Below are positions 11,045-22,140 of a stretch of 64,000 nucleotides of DNA, piece after piece. The first letter of the stretch is position 1. Each line of letters starts with the position of its first letter. Source of the stretch: Proteles cristata cristata (lineage: Eukaryota > Chordata > Mammalia > Carnivora > Hyaenidae); the NCBI GenBank assembly GCA_017311185.1, contig JAESUZ010005464.1:669001-733000 (forward strand). The letters are read 5' to 3'. The translations under genes and the position numbers were made by a program. Under the pieces are notes generated by a model that saw nothing but the letters and a program-made list of their open reading frames with translations, ran no database searches and was not told the DNA's origin.

Positions 11045-11127
11045 TGGGCTGAGCCAACTTTGCTCTCTCTCTTCGCGAGCACTTTGGCAGGCTTCGCGTC
11101 TTCCACATCTTGCTGTAGTTCGGTCAT
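11045..11127 (-). CDS. GRAMD2B: GRAMD2B first coding exon, CpG-island isoform
   Basis: On the minus strand an ATG at 11127 opens 27 codons plus two bases and ends at 11045 before a consensus donor (CA|GTAAGTAG, intron from 11044 down). The peptide begins MTELQQDVEDAKPAKVLAKR and ends ESKVGSA. From memory this is the N-terminus of GRAMD2B (GRAMD3), with about three substitutions from human. The trailing CA leaves phase 2, so the next exon must supply the third base of a histidine codon, as in the known protein (GSAH then SEAENG). The full family protein is about 430 residues: a disordered N-terminus, a GRAM (PH-like) lipid-binding domain and a C-terminal membrane helix that anchors it in the endoplasmic reticulum. 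Only the disordered start is here; the GRAM domain lies in later exons outside the window. The exon sits inside a CpG island, which fits a broadly used promoter. Confidence 0.93.
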
Positions 11128-11310
11128 CGGGGCCGCGTGGGGAGGGCACCCTCAGACGTCCCCTCGCGGCTCCCAGCGTCCCGGGCGCAGGCCCCGCGAG
11201 CCGCGCCTCGCCCCGCGCTTTCCGTGCGCCCTGCCGCGCGCTCTCCGCCGCTCGGCGCATCCAGGCCGGCCCGGAGCCGCGGCGCCGCCAACCTGGACAC
11301 GTCCGGGCGG

Positions 11311-11360
11311 CCGCGATTGGTCGGCGCCGGCGGGCGGGGCGGGGCGGGAAGGGGCGGGCC
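11311..11360 (-). promoter_or_regulatory. CCAAT box and clustered GC boxes
   Basis: ATTGG at 11316-11320 reads as CCAAT on the minus strand within GACCAATCGC, a good NF-Y site. Just upstream on the minus strand, 11331-11360 holds at least three GGGCGG-type Sp1/KLF boxes in tandem. The order (GC boxes, CCAAT, then start region, then ATG at 11127) is typical of a TATA-less CpG-island promoter reading leftwards. Confidence 0.75.
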
Positions 11361-11620
11361 GAGGCCAAGTGACAGCCTCCTGCCCCAACCCGCGAGGCCG
11401 GGCCTCAGAGCGCCTGCAAACCTGTTGAACTAGTCTGGCTGGGGGCGGAAGCTAAGTGGCTCCGCAGGTGAAACAGTTGCCTAACTAGGCTCCGTATCTA
11501 TAGTCTCCCCGGTAAGTTGGGCTTCTCTCTCCCCCCTCCCCAGCCCTAACCGGGGAGGTTTAAAAACGGGCGGCCGGCTGCCGCTGCAGGAAGTGGTACC
11601 GACTGAGCCAGGCGCTCGCT

Positions 11621-11960
11621 CTCCCAGATGCGCGGTGTGGGCTGCGCTGTGTCCCGGCCTAAATTATTCAAACAGGATGTTGCCTCAAGGGGGACTGCTC
11701 CGTCGGGGCTCCAACAGTACGTCAGTTCGGTGACAAAAGTAGCGAGACGTGCTTGTCTCCCGGTGGTTGTCCGGTTAACCCTTCCCCGTTCTGGGAGTGG
11801 TGGGGGTGGTGGGCGCAGGGAGAGCGTTCATCAACATCCCATTAGCAACTTAGCATCGACTGTGCCCCCCACCTGTAAGAGGAATGCCTCTTCTTCCTGG
11901 TTTTTGGTGAGGTTTTGACTTGCTGAGTCTGTCTGAAGGTTTGCATTTGAAACATCATCC
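11621..11960. other. upstream edge of the CpG island, no gene
   Basis: GC content falls towards background. A 96-codon plus-strand frame (11628-11918) begins here but is low-complexity (Ser/Gly/Val-rich) and shows no family signature. Confidence 0.5.
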
Positions 11961-11962
11961 AT

Positions 11963-12148
11963 GGGCGCCTGGGTGACTCAGTTGGTTGAACATCTTAACT
12001 TTGGCTCAGGGCGCGATCTCACAGTGTGTAGGTTTGAGCCCCGCGTGGACATCTCAGGGCCTGGAGCCTGCTATGGATTCTGTATGTGTCTCTCTCTGCT
12101 CCCCGCCCCCCGCAATAAATAAATAAACTTTTTTTAATTAAAAAAGAA
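11963..12148 (+). mobile_element. CAN-SINE
   Basis: Head GGGCGCCTGGGTGACTCAG, CT-rich middle, AATAAATAAATAAAC tail; flanks CATCATCCAT and ACGTCCATT are similar. Confidence 0.88.
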
Positions 12149-12149
12149 A

Positions 12150-13055
12150 AACGTCCATTTTAACATATTTTTGAGAGTTTCCAGGTGCCAAACATCCTTC
12201 TAAACATTCCCTTATTACATCAAGTAAAGTATGTGTTGGCGATTTTCTAAGTGGCTACAGTCATGGAGAATAAGAGGAATATAAAACCTCATTGTTGGAA
12301 GCCCAAAATTGACTTTACAACAATTACAACTGGCAACAATAGCTCATGACATGGCTGGGGAAAAATGACTAACTCTCTGCTGTCTGGGGCTCCAAGACCT
12401 TCCTTTTTCTTTTAAAATTAATTTGAGATTTGAGAATAATGACAAAGACCACAGAACCATAGTGTTTACGTATATGTATGTATATGTGTGTATATAGGGT
12501 GTGTGTCAAAGAAAACACCTACCCTTTTAGGTAACTGCACACATTTGGGGGAATCACGGCCTTTCCAAAGATATATTTTCTTTCTTTTTTCTTTGCTAGC
12601 TGCATGGTTAGGCTGAGGGAACAAAAGCATCTTTTTGTAGCCTGCTTGCTCCAAAATTGATTCTCGTGACACTTGAAAAAAAAAAATTAAAAATGTTTCT
12701 GTAAATTCCATGAGAGTGAGCCTGTAGGTTTCCTTTCTTTCTCTCTTTCTCCTCTATTTGGTGGGGTTGTGCTTTTCACAATTGACCCCTGTGGAAGCCT
12801 GGCTGGGTGTGGTAGGGAAGGCTTTGAGTGACCAGAAGGCTTGCTAGCTCTCTTAGGTGCCCGTTCCTGGCTTTTCCTGGGGACATTACACCTTCAACCT
12901 CTAGGTCCCTTCTCTAGCCACGTCTACTACTCATGACAGGTGTGGGCCTGAAATATAGGAGGTTATCACCATCCTGAACTCTGGGTAGTGACTCTCCCTA
13001 AATCTCAGGTGCCTTCCTAACAGTGCCCACTACAGCTCAGTAGTGGGCAGTAGTA
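12150..13055. other. non-coding stretch
   Basis: No exon or confident repeat seen apart from a short TATGTATG/TGTG tract near 12470-12500. The minus-strand 81-codon frame ending in this tract is not credible. Confidence 0.4.
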
Positions 13056-13059
13056 TTTT

Positions 13060-13580
13060 ATTGCAGTAAAATATCCGTAATATTCATCATTTTAGCCATT
13101 GGTCAGTGTATAATTCAGTTACATTAATTATACTCACAGTCTGTGTAACAGTTAGCACTGTCTCTGCCCAAAACTTTTTGTCCTATCCAACATCAACTCT
13201 ATCCCTTCAGCAGTAAGGTTTCCTCCCTTTCTCCCTGTCCCTGGTAATCTCTCTGCCTCTTTGTGTGTCTTTGACTTTGTCTGTTCTGGATACTTGATGT
13301 AAGTATAGTCATGTGATATTTTTCCTGCTATGTTTGGCTTGTATCACTATATACAGCAAGTGTGTGTATACTCCACATTTGTGTATGTGTTGACCTCTTA
13401 ATGGACACTTGGGCTGCTTCTACCTTTTGGCTCTTGTAAATAATACTGTTGTGAACATTGCACAAATACCTGTTTGAGCCCCTGCTTTCAGTTCTTTTGG
13501 GCATGTATCTAGGAGTGGAATTGCTGGTCAGGTGGTAGTTATTGTTTAACCATTTAGGAAACCTTGGCTAGGCCTCTTTT
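13060..13580 (-). mobile_element. L1 3' region, antisense
   Basis: Typical antisense L1 text: CTTTGACTTTGTCTGTTCTGG, GACACTTGGGCTGCTTCTACC, TTCTTTTGGGCATGTATCTAGGAGTGGAATTGCTGGTCA. Confidence 0.85.
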
Positions 13581-14685
13581 GTTGCATGAATAAGAGCAAG
13601 TGTTGAAAGCGTCCTTAGCATGGGCTTACAGCCCAATGAATGAGCACTTGAGTGTCCTCAAACTTGTTCTGTAATATGTAGCATGAAGACTGAAAATAGT
13701 GTGGTCTTAAGTGAGAAAGGAAGGGAGGGAGATGAGTGTAGGGGCAGATGGAGAAAATAGCAGATAATCCTTCCCCAGAATGGGGAGGAATTACAAAGGA
13801 GCAAGTAGATGCTATTACTATTATTATAATTATTGTATTAGTGATGTTTGCCTGGGTTTAAAAGATGTTGTCAAACAGCTTCCTATTTTGTTTACTCCTA
13901 GGGCTGTAATACAATAAAATGGAATGTGGTATTTAAAGGCAGCAGCAGCAAACAAGAGGGGAAATTTCACGTAGTCTGATGAAATAGAGACCTAAGATGA
14001 TGCCTAAAATATATATTAGGGGGCTCTTTCATTTTGGTCCAATAACAGACCCCTTACTTTTCTTCCTCCTAGCCTCTGAGAACCAAATTTGTTTCTAGTA
14101 TCAAAGAAGAGTTCTAGCTGTTACTTTTTCCAGTTCCTTCATCAGGTCCAGTAGAAAATGCCTTATCCATCACCTTTTAGGATGTAGAAAACTTGTACTT
14201 AACAGCCTGGAAAATTGATTAAACCGCCTCTTTATTAGATTGATCAGATACACTGTGTCCATAGTCTCAGGGGCAGAGTTCAAATAGGACTTTAGAAATT
14301 TGAGTGGAGATAATAGTGCAAGGTATCATCAAGTAATTGCCTAATTGATAACAAATGGCAGGCTATGTAGTTATTAGCCAATATAGGTACACTAAAGAGT
14401 CATCACATGCCTATAGTTTCGTACCTGCTGTCTGACAAGAAGAAGCTGTTGATGCTCTTGCCAAGATACAAACTGTAAAACTAAACTATGCATAATATTC
14501 CATATGTCAGCGTCATAAGTCAAAGAAATTCATGAACACTCATCAGAACGTTCCCATTTTCAGTTTAAGGTCAATGTTCAAAGGAGAGAATGGGAAAACA
14601 CTGATAGAGTTCAGAAGAGAGCCAGATGGTGACATTGTAGAATTTGAGTCTAAGACTTATATAAAAAAGGTTTAAGAATGAAAGC
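13581..14685. other. non-coding stretch
   Basis: No exon, SINE or LINE recognised; AT-rich, unique-looking sequence. Confidence 0.4.
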
Positions 14686-14687
14686 TG

Positions 14688-14897
14688 AGGGGCATCTGGG
14701 TGGCTCAGTCGGTTAAGCATTTGACTTCAGCTCAGATCATGATCTCCTGGTTTGTGAGTTCCAGCCCCACATTGGGCTCTGTGCTGACAGCTCAGAGCCT
14801 GGAGCCTGCTTTTGATTCTGTATCTCCCTTTCTCTCTGACCCTCCCTTGCTCACGCTGTCTCTCTCTCAGAAATAAATTTTTAAAAAAATTTTAGAA
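14688..14897 (+). mobile_element. CAN-SINE
   Basis: Head GGGGCATCTGGGTGGCTCAG, CT-rich middle, AAATAAATTTTTAAAAAAATT tail. Confidence 0.9.
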
Positions 14898-15342
14898 AAT
14901 GAAAAGTTGAGAAGCATTATGTGAAGAGGACCTTAGCTTTAGGAAGGGAGACTTCCTGCTGAGTACAGTCATTAAACATTGGAATGGCAATCTCTAATAA
15001 GAAATGGAATCTCCTACCATGCACATCTTTGAAAATAATATTAAATCAAAATCAAATAGAATGGTTCTAAACCAGTATTTCCCAAGCTAAGTTATACTGC
15101 AAATGGGAAAATTTGAAATACTCTCTTCCTTTCTGGGGTGGGGGGAGGCATGAGCCAACTTTAGCATCCAAGTTGAGAGAAATGGACAAGATGGTAAGGG
15201 TTTCCTGTTATAGGGGCAGGTGGTAGTTGGGAAACAGGAGTCTAAGTCTGTTTCTGTGAGAAAGCAGAAGCAGTAAAAAAAAAAAAAAAGAAAAAAAAAA
15301 GTCTGCCAGTACAATGTTCTTTTTAAAAATTAAAATACATAG

Positions 15343-15532
15343 GGGAACCAGGGTAGCTCAGTTGGTTGAGTGTCCAACTCTTGATTTCAGCCCAGGTCAT
15401 GATCCCAGGGTTGTGGGACTGAGCCCCACATTGGGCTCGGTGCTGAGTGTGGAGCCTGCTTAAGATTCTCCCTCTGCCCTTTTCCCTGGCTCAGGCATGC
15501 ATGCGCTCTCTCTCAAATAAAAAAGTAATAAA
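15343..15532 (+). mobile_element. CAN-SINE, older subfamily
   Basis: Head GGGGAACCAGGGTAGCTCAG with the diagnostic GTCCAACTCTTGATTTCAGCCC and GAGTGTGGAGCCTGCTTAAG of the older carnivoran type. Flanked by TTAAAATACATA and GTAAAATACACA. Confidence 0.88.
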
Positions 15533-15539
15533 AGTAAAA

Positions 15540-16130
15540 TACACAGGGCCACAGGATTAATACTTTAAAATCGACCCTGAAGTTTTAAAGTAGATGTCTG
15601 TTTTCTGTATGGTTAATGTTACAGCTCATGCATGAAGGAAGCCCCTGAGACCATCCAATATGTGGTTTTCAGACCAGGTTCTGCAGAAGTCGGGGCTCTT
15701 TGAATTAGAGAGTCGAGGAGCTGGCATTTGAACTGAGGTCTTCCGACACCAGCCTCCCACTTAGCACCACTCAGATCCACAGCCTCTCCTGCTTCTGCTA
15801 GACTGCTTCCTCTTACATCTTTTTGATGTACTTGTGTTCCATATTAGTTTCTTTTTGAAGGAGGGGGAAAGTGTTGCTTGTGCCACACTAAACAAAATTT
15901 TAAAATGAAATCTCCAGTCATCTTTCAGAGAAGAGCCCGAGTCTCAGAAGGTTGAGGGACTTGACCAAGATGACAGTGATCCCCTGAGGATGAAGATGCA
16001 GCTTTCCTGACTTCCACTGGGTGGTTGTGGGGGTAGGACAGTGAACAGAACGGCAGAGACACGTACCTTATCAGAGAGTGTGTGAGGGAGAGCCCAAGGA
16101 CCCTACATGTTTATAATGTTTGTGGAGAAA
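15540..16130. other. non-coding stretch
   Basis: No exon recognised. GAACTGAGGTCTTCCGACACCAG and the following text near 15730-15790 resemble an eroded MIR middle; assignment uncertain. Confidence 0.3.
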
Positions 16131-16139
16131 GCAATGGTT

Positions 16140-16720
16140 GAGTCTAGAGCCATCTTTGGTGGCTGCATTTTGTACTTAATATTGCTGCATGACTGCCTCC
16201 AAGCTTGCATCTTAAAACAATAATTTGATAGTTCCTCGCAAGGTACGATGGGTTGACAGGGCTCAGTGGTTCTCACTAGGGGTCTCTCATGCAGTCGCTG
16301 TGACATGGTGCCCAGCGCTGGAGTCATTTGAAGACTCAGCTGAGCTAGACATGCACCTCCAACATCTGGTGCTTCAGCTGGCGGAACACGTGGGGACTAG
16401 ATGAGCATTTTATCTCCCTGTGTGGCCCACCACATGGCCAGCTTGGGCTTCCTTACAACATGGCCATTTCCGTATACTTAGATTTTTTACTTGGCTGACT
16501 TCTTCCAGAGCACGTATTCGGTGATGCTAAGGGGAAGCTATAAGGCTTCTTATGATACAGCCTTGGATGTCAGGCAGGTTCACCTCTGCTGCTTTCTACT
16601 GGTCAAAGATGAGCCACAGGGCCAGCCCACATTCAACGTATAAATACCGGGAGTGCATTTATCAGGGGCCATGTCTAGAGACTGGCTTCCACAGTGCAAA
16701 TAATAGACGAGGCCTTCTGA
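16140..16720. repeat. old interspersed repeat, class uncertain
   Basis: The text GGTTGACAGGGCTCAGTGGTTCTCACTAGGG, TCTCATGCAGTCGCTG, GGCTTCTTATGATACAGCCTTGGATGTCA and TTTCTACTGGTCAAAGATGAG resembles a widespread old mammalian repeat (DNA or LTR class). I cannot name the family with confidence. Confidence 0.5.
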
Positions 16721-16762
16721 CTATAGATACTCTTTTAATGTGGATGTGAATAACTGGGCATT

Positions 16763-16971
16763 TGTTGTTTGTTTGTTTCTTTCCACTTACTTATTTTGAG
16801 ACAGCGTGTGAGAAGGGGAGAGGGGCAGAGGATGAGAGAGAGAATCCCAAGCAGGCTCCATGCTGCCATCACAGAGCCCGATGCTGGGCTCCATTGAATG
16901 AACTGTGAGATCATGACCTAACCAGAAACTGAGAATCTGATGCTTACCTGACTGAACCACCCAGGCTCCCC
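16763..16971 (-). mobile_element. CAN-SINE
   Basis: T-rich start, GA-rich middle, head ending ACCACCCAGGCTCCCC; flanked by TGGGCATTT-like repeats (16755 and 16976). Confidence 0.85.
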
Positions 16972-17439
16972 ATAAATGGGCATTTCTAACAGCACTGTTG
17001 TACATGCATGAGGTATACAAGTGAACAAAACAGGGAAAACCCATGGTGTCATGAGTCTTGCATTCTAGTAGGGAAACTGAATATGAGAAGAATAAGCACA
17101 GAAAGATCAGAGTTTCAACAGATGAGAGATACAAACAAAATAATATGGAAAACAATGAATAAGGGAGGTCTCTGTTTCACACAGGAAGATCAGGGAAACT
17201 TTTTGAAGAGGTGACATGCTAGCCATGTGAAGTCTGAGCGCAAAGCTGGGCAGCCATCGGGGAGAACATGGGTAAAGGTGATGAGGCAAGCCTGACCTCA
17301 ACCATAGTCTAGGGACAGCAGAAAGGCCACTGTTTTCTACTGTGCCTGGAGTATAAGGAGGGAAGAGATGGTTGGCAGGAGATGGTCTCAGAGATATTAT
17401 CTTCTCTGTCCATTTGTTTCTTACCTATCCCCTCCTGTA

Positions 17440-17545
17440 AGATTAGAGTGTCCCGAAAACAAGAGACTTGTGTTTGCCGTTCTAATCCACAGCACCTGGT
17501 TAATGTTAGGTGCTTAATAAATAGGCGTTGAATGAATGAAGGAAT
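17440..17545 (+). repeat. L2 3' end
   Basis: Ends TTAGGTGCTTAATAAATAGGCGTTGAATGAATGAA, the characteristic L2 terminus. Confidence 0.7.
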
Positions 17546-17641
17546 CATTGGGTGGTTGTTTCCAACCAGTGATGCTCACTCGTAATCTTATGGAACTCTA
17601 GATGACCTGAGATGTTCTAATGTTGAGTAGCAGCATTGGTC

Positions 17642-17839
17642 TTTTTTAAAAGGTTATTTATGTATTTTGACAGACAGAGAATGTGAACAGGAGGGGGAGG
17701 GGGAGAGAGAGAATTCCAAGCAGGCTCCGCACTGTCCGTGCAGAGTCCGACACAGGGCCCAAACTTACAGACCGTGAGATCATGACCTGAGCCAAAACCA
17801 GGAGTTGGATGTTGAACTGACTGAGCCACCCAGGCACCC
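17642..17839 (-). mobile_element. CAN-SINE
   Basis: T-rich start, GGAGGGGGAGGGGGAGAGAG middle, head ending GCCACCCAGGCACCCC. Confidence 0.88.
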
Positions 17840-17840
17840 C

Positions 17841-17863
17841 TCTTGTTGTTGTTGTTGTTGTTT
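17841..17863 (+). repeat. (TTG)n microsatellite
   Basis: About seven TTG units between two antisense SINEs, grown from a T-rich SINE tail. Confidence 0.8.
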
Positions 17864-17976
17864 TTAAGATTCCTTTTTTTACTTTTAAGTGATCTCTACA
17901 CCCAACATGGGACTGGAGCTCACAACCCTAAGGTCAAGAGTCACATGCTCCCCTGACTGAGACAGCCAGGTGCCCA
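17864..17976 (-). mobile_element. short, older CAN-SINE
   Basis: GTGATCTCTACACCCAACATGG, AAGGTCAAGAGTCACATGCTC, head GCCAGGTGCCC. Confidence 0.8.
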
Positions 17977-17999
17977 CATTAGTCTTTTTGTTATTGTTG

Positions 18000-18745
18000 T
18001 TGTTGTAATTTGCAGGAGAAGAAGAGAGTTAATGAAAAAGAAATTTAAATCACCCCCCCCCAACCCGAACCTCCAACTTCAAAAAGGAAAACCTTTGGCC
18101 CATGCTCCATTTCACTTGTCTGCTAGTTGACTGCATGCGTTGCAAATGGGTCAGAGAGGTCCTATGACTCCCAGATGGTCTGGCTCCGAAGTGAGTCCAA
18201 GAATCACTGTTTATAATCTACAGGCAACAATTTAAAGTTAGGGAATCTCTCAATTTTTCTTAGAGAAACATTCATACAGCAACTTCCTTTCCTTGTTTTG
18301 GGAACTAATGATCATGCCAGCCTTATAAGGACTGGCCTTTCTCTTGTGCCTTGGTTTCACATGTGCTGCTTTGCTCCCTGTGAAATGTTCTGAGGATACA
18401 GTCTGCATAGTACAACTAGTACACTCTTTTGAAGCAGTTAATACTTAATTATTCAAGGAGTTTCTGCTCGTTACTTTTTTTCTTTATATCACCAATTGTG
18501 CACTTTTAATTTTTTTGGATTTTCATTCCTTTTTTACATAGTTTCATGTAACTCCTTTTCGACGGTTCCTTATTAGCATTGTTATCCATTCTTCCTGTTT
18601 GTTATCTAATAGTATTCCTTTTTAAAAGTTACTTCACAAAAAAGATAGCACAGGAGGAACGGGGGAGGAGCGAATGCAGAAAACGCCCCAGACAAACAAA
18701 GTTTTTTTGTATCCCTCAAATACCACAGATTTACTTTGCTTTTAC
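18000..18745. other. non-coding stretch
   Basis: No exon or confident repeat; a C-run at 18052-18060 and T-rich segments only. Confidence 0.4.
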
Positions 18746-18759
18746 TTTTTGAGTTTTAT

Positions 18760-18973
18760 ATTTTATTTTATTTTTTGTTTTATTTACTTATTTTCAGAAA
18801 GAGACAGAGAGTGTGAATGGGGGAGAGACAGAGAGGGAGACACAGAATCCAAAGCAGGCTCCAGGCTCTGAGCCTTCAGCACAGAGCCCAATGAGGGGCT
18901 TGAGCACACAAACTGTGAGATAATGACCTAAGCCAAAGTCAAACACTCAACTGACTGAGCCACCCAGGCGCCC
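18760..18973 (-). mobile_element. CAN-SINE
   Basis: T-rich start, GA-rich middle, head ending GCCACCCAGGCGCCC; flanked by TTTGAGTTTTA on both sides (18747 and 18976). Confidence 0.92.
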
Positions 18974-19027
18974 AGTTTGAGTTTTAGAAATAGACCCTTC
19001 ATTTGAGGCAAATTTTGCAGTCTGTCC

Positions 19028-19087
19028 ATCCATCCTTCCTTCCTTCCTTCCTTCCTTCCTTCCTTCTTTCCTTCCTTCCTTCCTTTA
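19028..19087 (+). repeat. (CCTT)n microsatellite
   Basis: About 14 CCTT/TTCC units with one interruption; explains the Lys/Glu- and Phe/Leu-rich open frames on both strands. Confidence 0.95.
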
Positions 19088-19219
19088 TTCCAACCAGTAT
19101 TTTTTTTTTTGGTGCCTTTCATGTGCCATGCTATATTCTGCATGACAGAGATTTAAAAATAAATAAGCACCTATGTGCTATGAGTGACTTCATAGTCCAC
19201 TGGGAAAGAGTTCAGTAAA

Positions 19220-19900
19220 TGGTTATTTATAATATATACATACACAGAATCTCAGTCAAAATCTATCCATTTATATATTAAGACCAGTCCCTTGGACCAG
19301 ACCCGTGGGTGTCAGGTGGTGGGAGAGGGCAGGTGATGGCCATGGGATACTTCACGTTCTTCTGTTTTGGGTCACACACAAGTCAGTCCCACTCTCCACC
19401 TAGGGCCCCTCCACATTCGCACAACTTGTTGAAAAGGCTCTAGGCTGGAAGTCAGGAGAACTGGGCTCTGGTCCAGGCACTGTGCTTTGTGCTGGAATGT
19501 GCATCTATTAATGGAATACAGCATTGAAGTAACAGAATGCTGGCCTCAAGGAAAGGGCTCTAGACTTCGACTTCATGGTTACAGCTGTATCCCCTTCTGT
19601 CTTACAGTGACTAAAAGAATGAAGGGAGAAAACAACTTTTTGCACTCTAGAAATGTTGGAAGTACTAACTGCAAAATGACAGTTTGAAATAAATTTCCTG
19701 AGGTGAGAGTTATTGTTACGATCTTTTCTCTTGGAGAACTGAGTGCATTTACCTCTTTCCTCTGGGGCTTTGTGCTTCTTTGTATTGGCTTCTACCTCTA
19801 AAAGCATACCAGATGAAACAGAATGGTTTCCTGTGTGTTATGATCACAGGCTGGCTAAGATCAGAATTTAATTTCTATTTTTAGTAGTAGTTTAAGAAGT
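19220..19900. other. non-coding stretch
   Basis: Unique-looking sequence with overlapping short open frames on both strands (66 and 99 codons), neither with a recognisable motif or convincing splice sites. Confidence 0.4.
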
Positions 19901-19904
19901 AAAA

Positions 19905-20115
19905 TTAGGCGCTCCTGGGTGGTTCAGTCAGTTAAGCACCTGACTCTGTATTTTGGCTCAGATCGTGATCTCACAGTTTATGAGTTTGAGCCCTGTATTG
20001 GACTCTGCACTGACAGCATGTAGCCGCCTTGGGATTTTCTCTCTCCCACTCTCTCCGCCCCTCCTCCACTCATGCTCTCGCTCTCAAAATAAAATAAACT
20101 TTAAACAAAGAAATT
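19905..20115 (+). mobile_element. CAN-SINE
   Basis: Head GGCGCTCCTGGGTGGTTCAG, CT-rich middle, AAAATAAAATAAACTTTAAAC tail. Confidence 0.88.
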
Positions 20116-20119
20116 AAAT

Positions 20120-21900
20120 TAAAAGTTCATCTTTCCTTTTTATTAAAAGACATATATAATCGTGTCTATAGTAAAACACGCATTAAGAGGGAAATTCAGA
20201 CATTGGAAATGCTTGGTCCTATAGAATCCCAAGTCTCCGGATTTTGAGAAAATGGATGAATTAGGAGGAGACACTACAAAGCACAGAGGTGAGAGCTGTG
20301 TGGAACGGTCTTGATTCCTGGCTTCTCAGCTGAACTGCTCATGCCATCCTAGGGTGTTTGCTTTTCTGCCCACCTGTCCCAGGCATTGTTCGTGGTGTCC
20401 TTTGGTAAGCAGTTCAGCGTTATTGGAGCTACTTGAGGGAATTGTCCTGTAGCAAAAGAGCCCTGGCAGGGGAGCGGTGAGGATGAAGTGAGGTAAAATA
20501 AGGGATGCTTGAGATTGAACCGGATCTAAGAATCCTAATATGCATTTTACTACCTTGGACTCCTGACTTAACCTCCTGTAAGCCTCAGTTTCCTCATCTG
20601 TGGGGAAGAAAATGGGAAGAGCAGTAGTATCTATGTTACAGGATCACTGGGGAATTTAAAAAGCTAATGTATATAAAGGAATTAGTATAGTATGCCAGGT
20701 ACATAGTAAACATTCATTTCATGTAAACTATTGATTATCATCATCATGTTTTTAATGATCAGAATAATATTTTAACAAATTGAGTGTGCTGCCCTCCCTT
20801 AGATCCTCAGCCCTGATTATTTAATGACGACCCACAGAGTGTGGAGTACGGTGTCACCTACTAAAAAGGTATTACTAGCTATACAGGATGTAACATTTAT
20901 TCCCCCCTGAGTCTTCAACCCTCTTCGAGCTGACTTCCTTATATCAGAAGCTAAGGCTCCACCCTTAGGTCCGTGACATCGATATATTCAGCTTGCTAGC
21001 CCTCATCTGTAATTTCTGACATGTCCCGGGTGTTTTCCTCTTTCAAATGTCTTTGCCACTCTAAAAGCTTTAGTTTAGTAGTAAAAAAGTCATTGGAATT
21101 AAGAGCTAATCATTATGAACTCTAACAGAGGGTGATTATAGAGTCTGATTTGCTTGAGCATCCTCACGTAGTCCCATTACTATGGCATATTTACCACAAA
21201 GCCCCATTTTATTCTCAAAAGGTATCCCTGTTTGGAAGTTAACAGACGATGTATAGTTGACCAACTAAAATATGGTATCAGCTCAGGTGTTGAGATTAGG
21301 CATGAAGCCGACTCTTGCATTGAATTGCCTTGCTGCTCAGTAGACTCCTATGTTACTCATTGCATTCCCGACTTGTACAAAACGACCTGAAAGTTATCAG
21401 ATCCCATGTGTTACAAAAAAGAAATGTGTGCAAGAATGCCAAGTCATGACAGTTGGGAAACAACGCAAAGCTCATGCGCCGTTGGTGTCCAGTCGGAGGC
21501 ATCTCTATGCACAGGTGACGGCTTCATGATCCAGTCAAGAGTTGGGGTCTACTGACTCGTTATTACCTATCTTGACTCTGCTAACCACAAGGCAGAAGTT
21601 TTTCTGAGCCCTCATCGAGTCCCTTATGAGTCATTCATATTGACACTGACTTTGCCAACAGTCTGGTTTAATTCTCCCAGTGCTTTCTTTGAGGATTTTG
21701 CTCTAGAAGAAAGAAATGGGTCAAGTGAATCTTCTAGAGGAAGAGTGTCCCAGGCTATGGGTTGCAGTTTATCACTCAGCGGGCTAATTCCTTAGAGCCT
21801 GGGTATCTGTTGGTTACTAAACTGACCACAAGTATAGTTTGTAATGAAAAACTCTAGCACACAGCAGGAAACGCAACAAAATCACATTTAAGACTCCTTT
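20120..21900. other. SINE-free stretch of about 1.8 kb
   Basis: No coding exon. A MIR lies at about 20540-20725. The 21370-21560 part keeps several CpGs (GCGCCGTTGG, GTCGGAGG, GTGACGGC) in otherwise CpG-poor sequence. This could be a conserved element, but comparison is needed. Confidence 0.4.
20540..20725 (+). repeat. MIR
   Basis: GACTTAACCTCCTGTAAGCCTCAGTTTCCTCATCTGTGG is the canonical MIR core; ends near GCCAGGTACATAGTAAACA. Confidence 0.85.
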
Positions 21901-21904
21901 ACTT

Positions 21905-22140
21905 TTTCATTGATCAGTGCCTATTTTTGTTAGCATGCTGTAGTTAAAAAAGTGTGGAAAGAGGTTTCCTTTTTGGTGTGGACTGGAAGGGGGTAGGAAA
22001 CTTTCAGGGATTCTGGAAATGTTCTCTGTTGATCTGGGCGATGGTTACACAGGTGTATGCATCTGTAAAAATTAGCTAAATGTGCAGTTAAGATTGGTCC
22101 ACTATAATATTTGTTACATTAAACCTTAATTAAAAAGAAG
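21905..22140 (+). mobile_element. L1 3' UTR end
   Basis: GGTGTGGACTGGAAGGGGG, GGCGATGGTTACACAGGTGTATGCATCTGTAAAAATTAGCTAAA and the AAACCTTAATTAAAAA end are old-L1 terminal text. Confidence 0.7.

Larger units (their letters stand above)
10880..11620 (-). promoter_or_regulatory. GRAMD2B: CpG island promoter of GRAMD2B
   Basis: This is the only long stretch in the window with dense, undepleted CpG and GC content clearly above its surroundings. It covers the coding exon at 11045-11127 and about 500 bp upstream of it. Minus-strand start sites probably lie between about 11180 and 11300, downstream of the CCAAT and GC boxes. Divergent, unstable plus-strand transcription is common at such islands, but no plausible plus-strand coding exon is visible. 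Confidence 0.9.

Noticed and set aside
10757..11368. 203-codon minus-strand frame over the CpG island, rich in Arg, Ala and Pro
   Set aside because: High GC removes stops by chance; the real exon at 11045-11127 is in another frame with a known N-terminus and a proper donor. Kept only as a possible uORF source.
10812..11433. Several plus-strand frames of 87 to 186 codons across the CpG island
   Set aside because: Overlapping frames in all phases, Arg/Pro/Ser-rich, no family motif; antisense shadows of the island.
11505..11557. Inverted repeat CTCCCCGGT / ACCGGGGAG near the promoter
   Set aside because: Only 9 to 10 bp arms in GC-rich sequence with a 35-bp gap; expected by chance in a CpG island.
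11628..11918. 96-codon plus-strand frame beside the island, possible divergent gene
   Set aside because: Low-complexity Ser/Gly stretch, no motif, and no supporting exon to the right.
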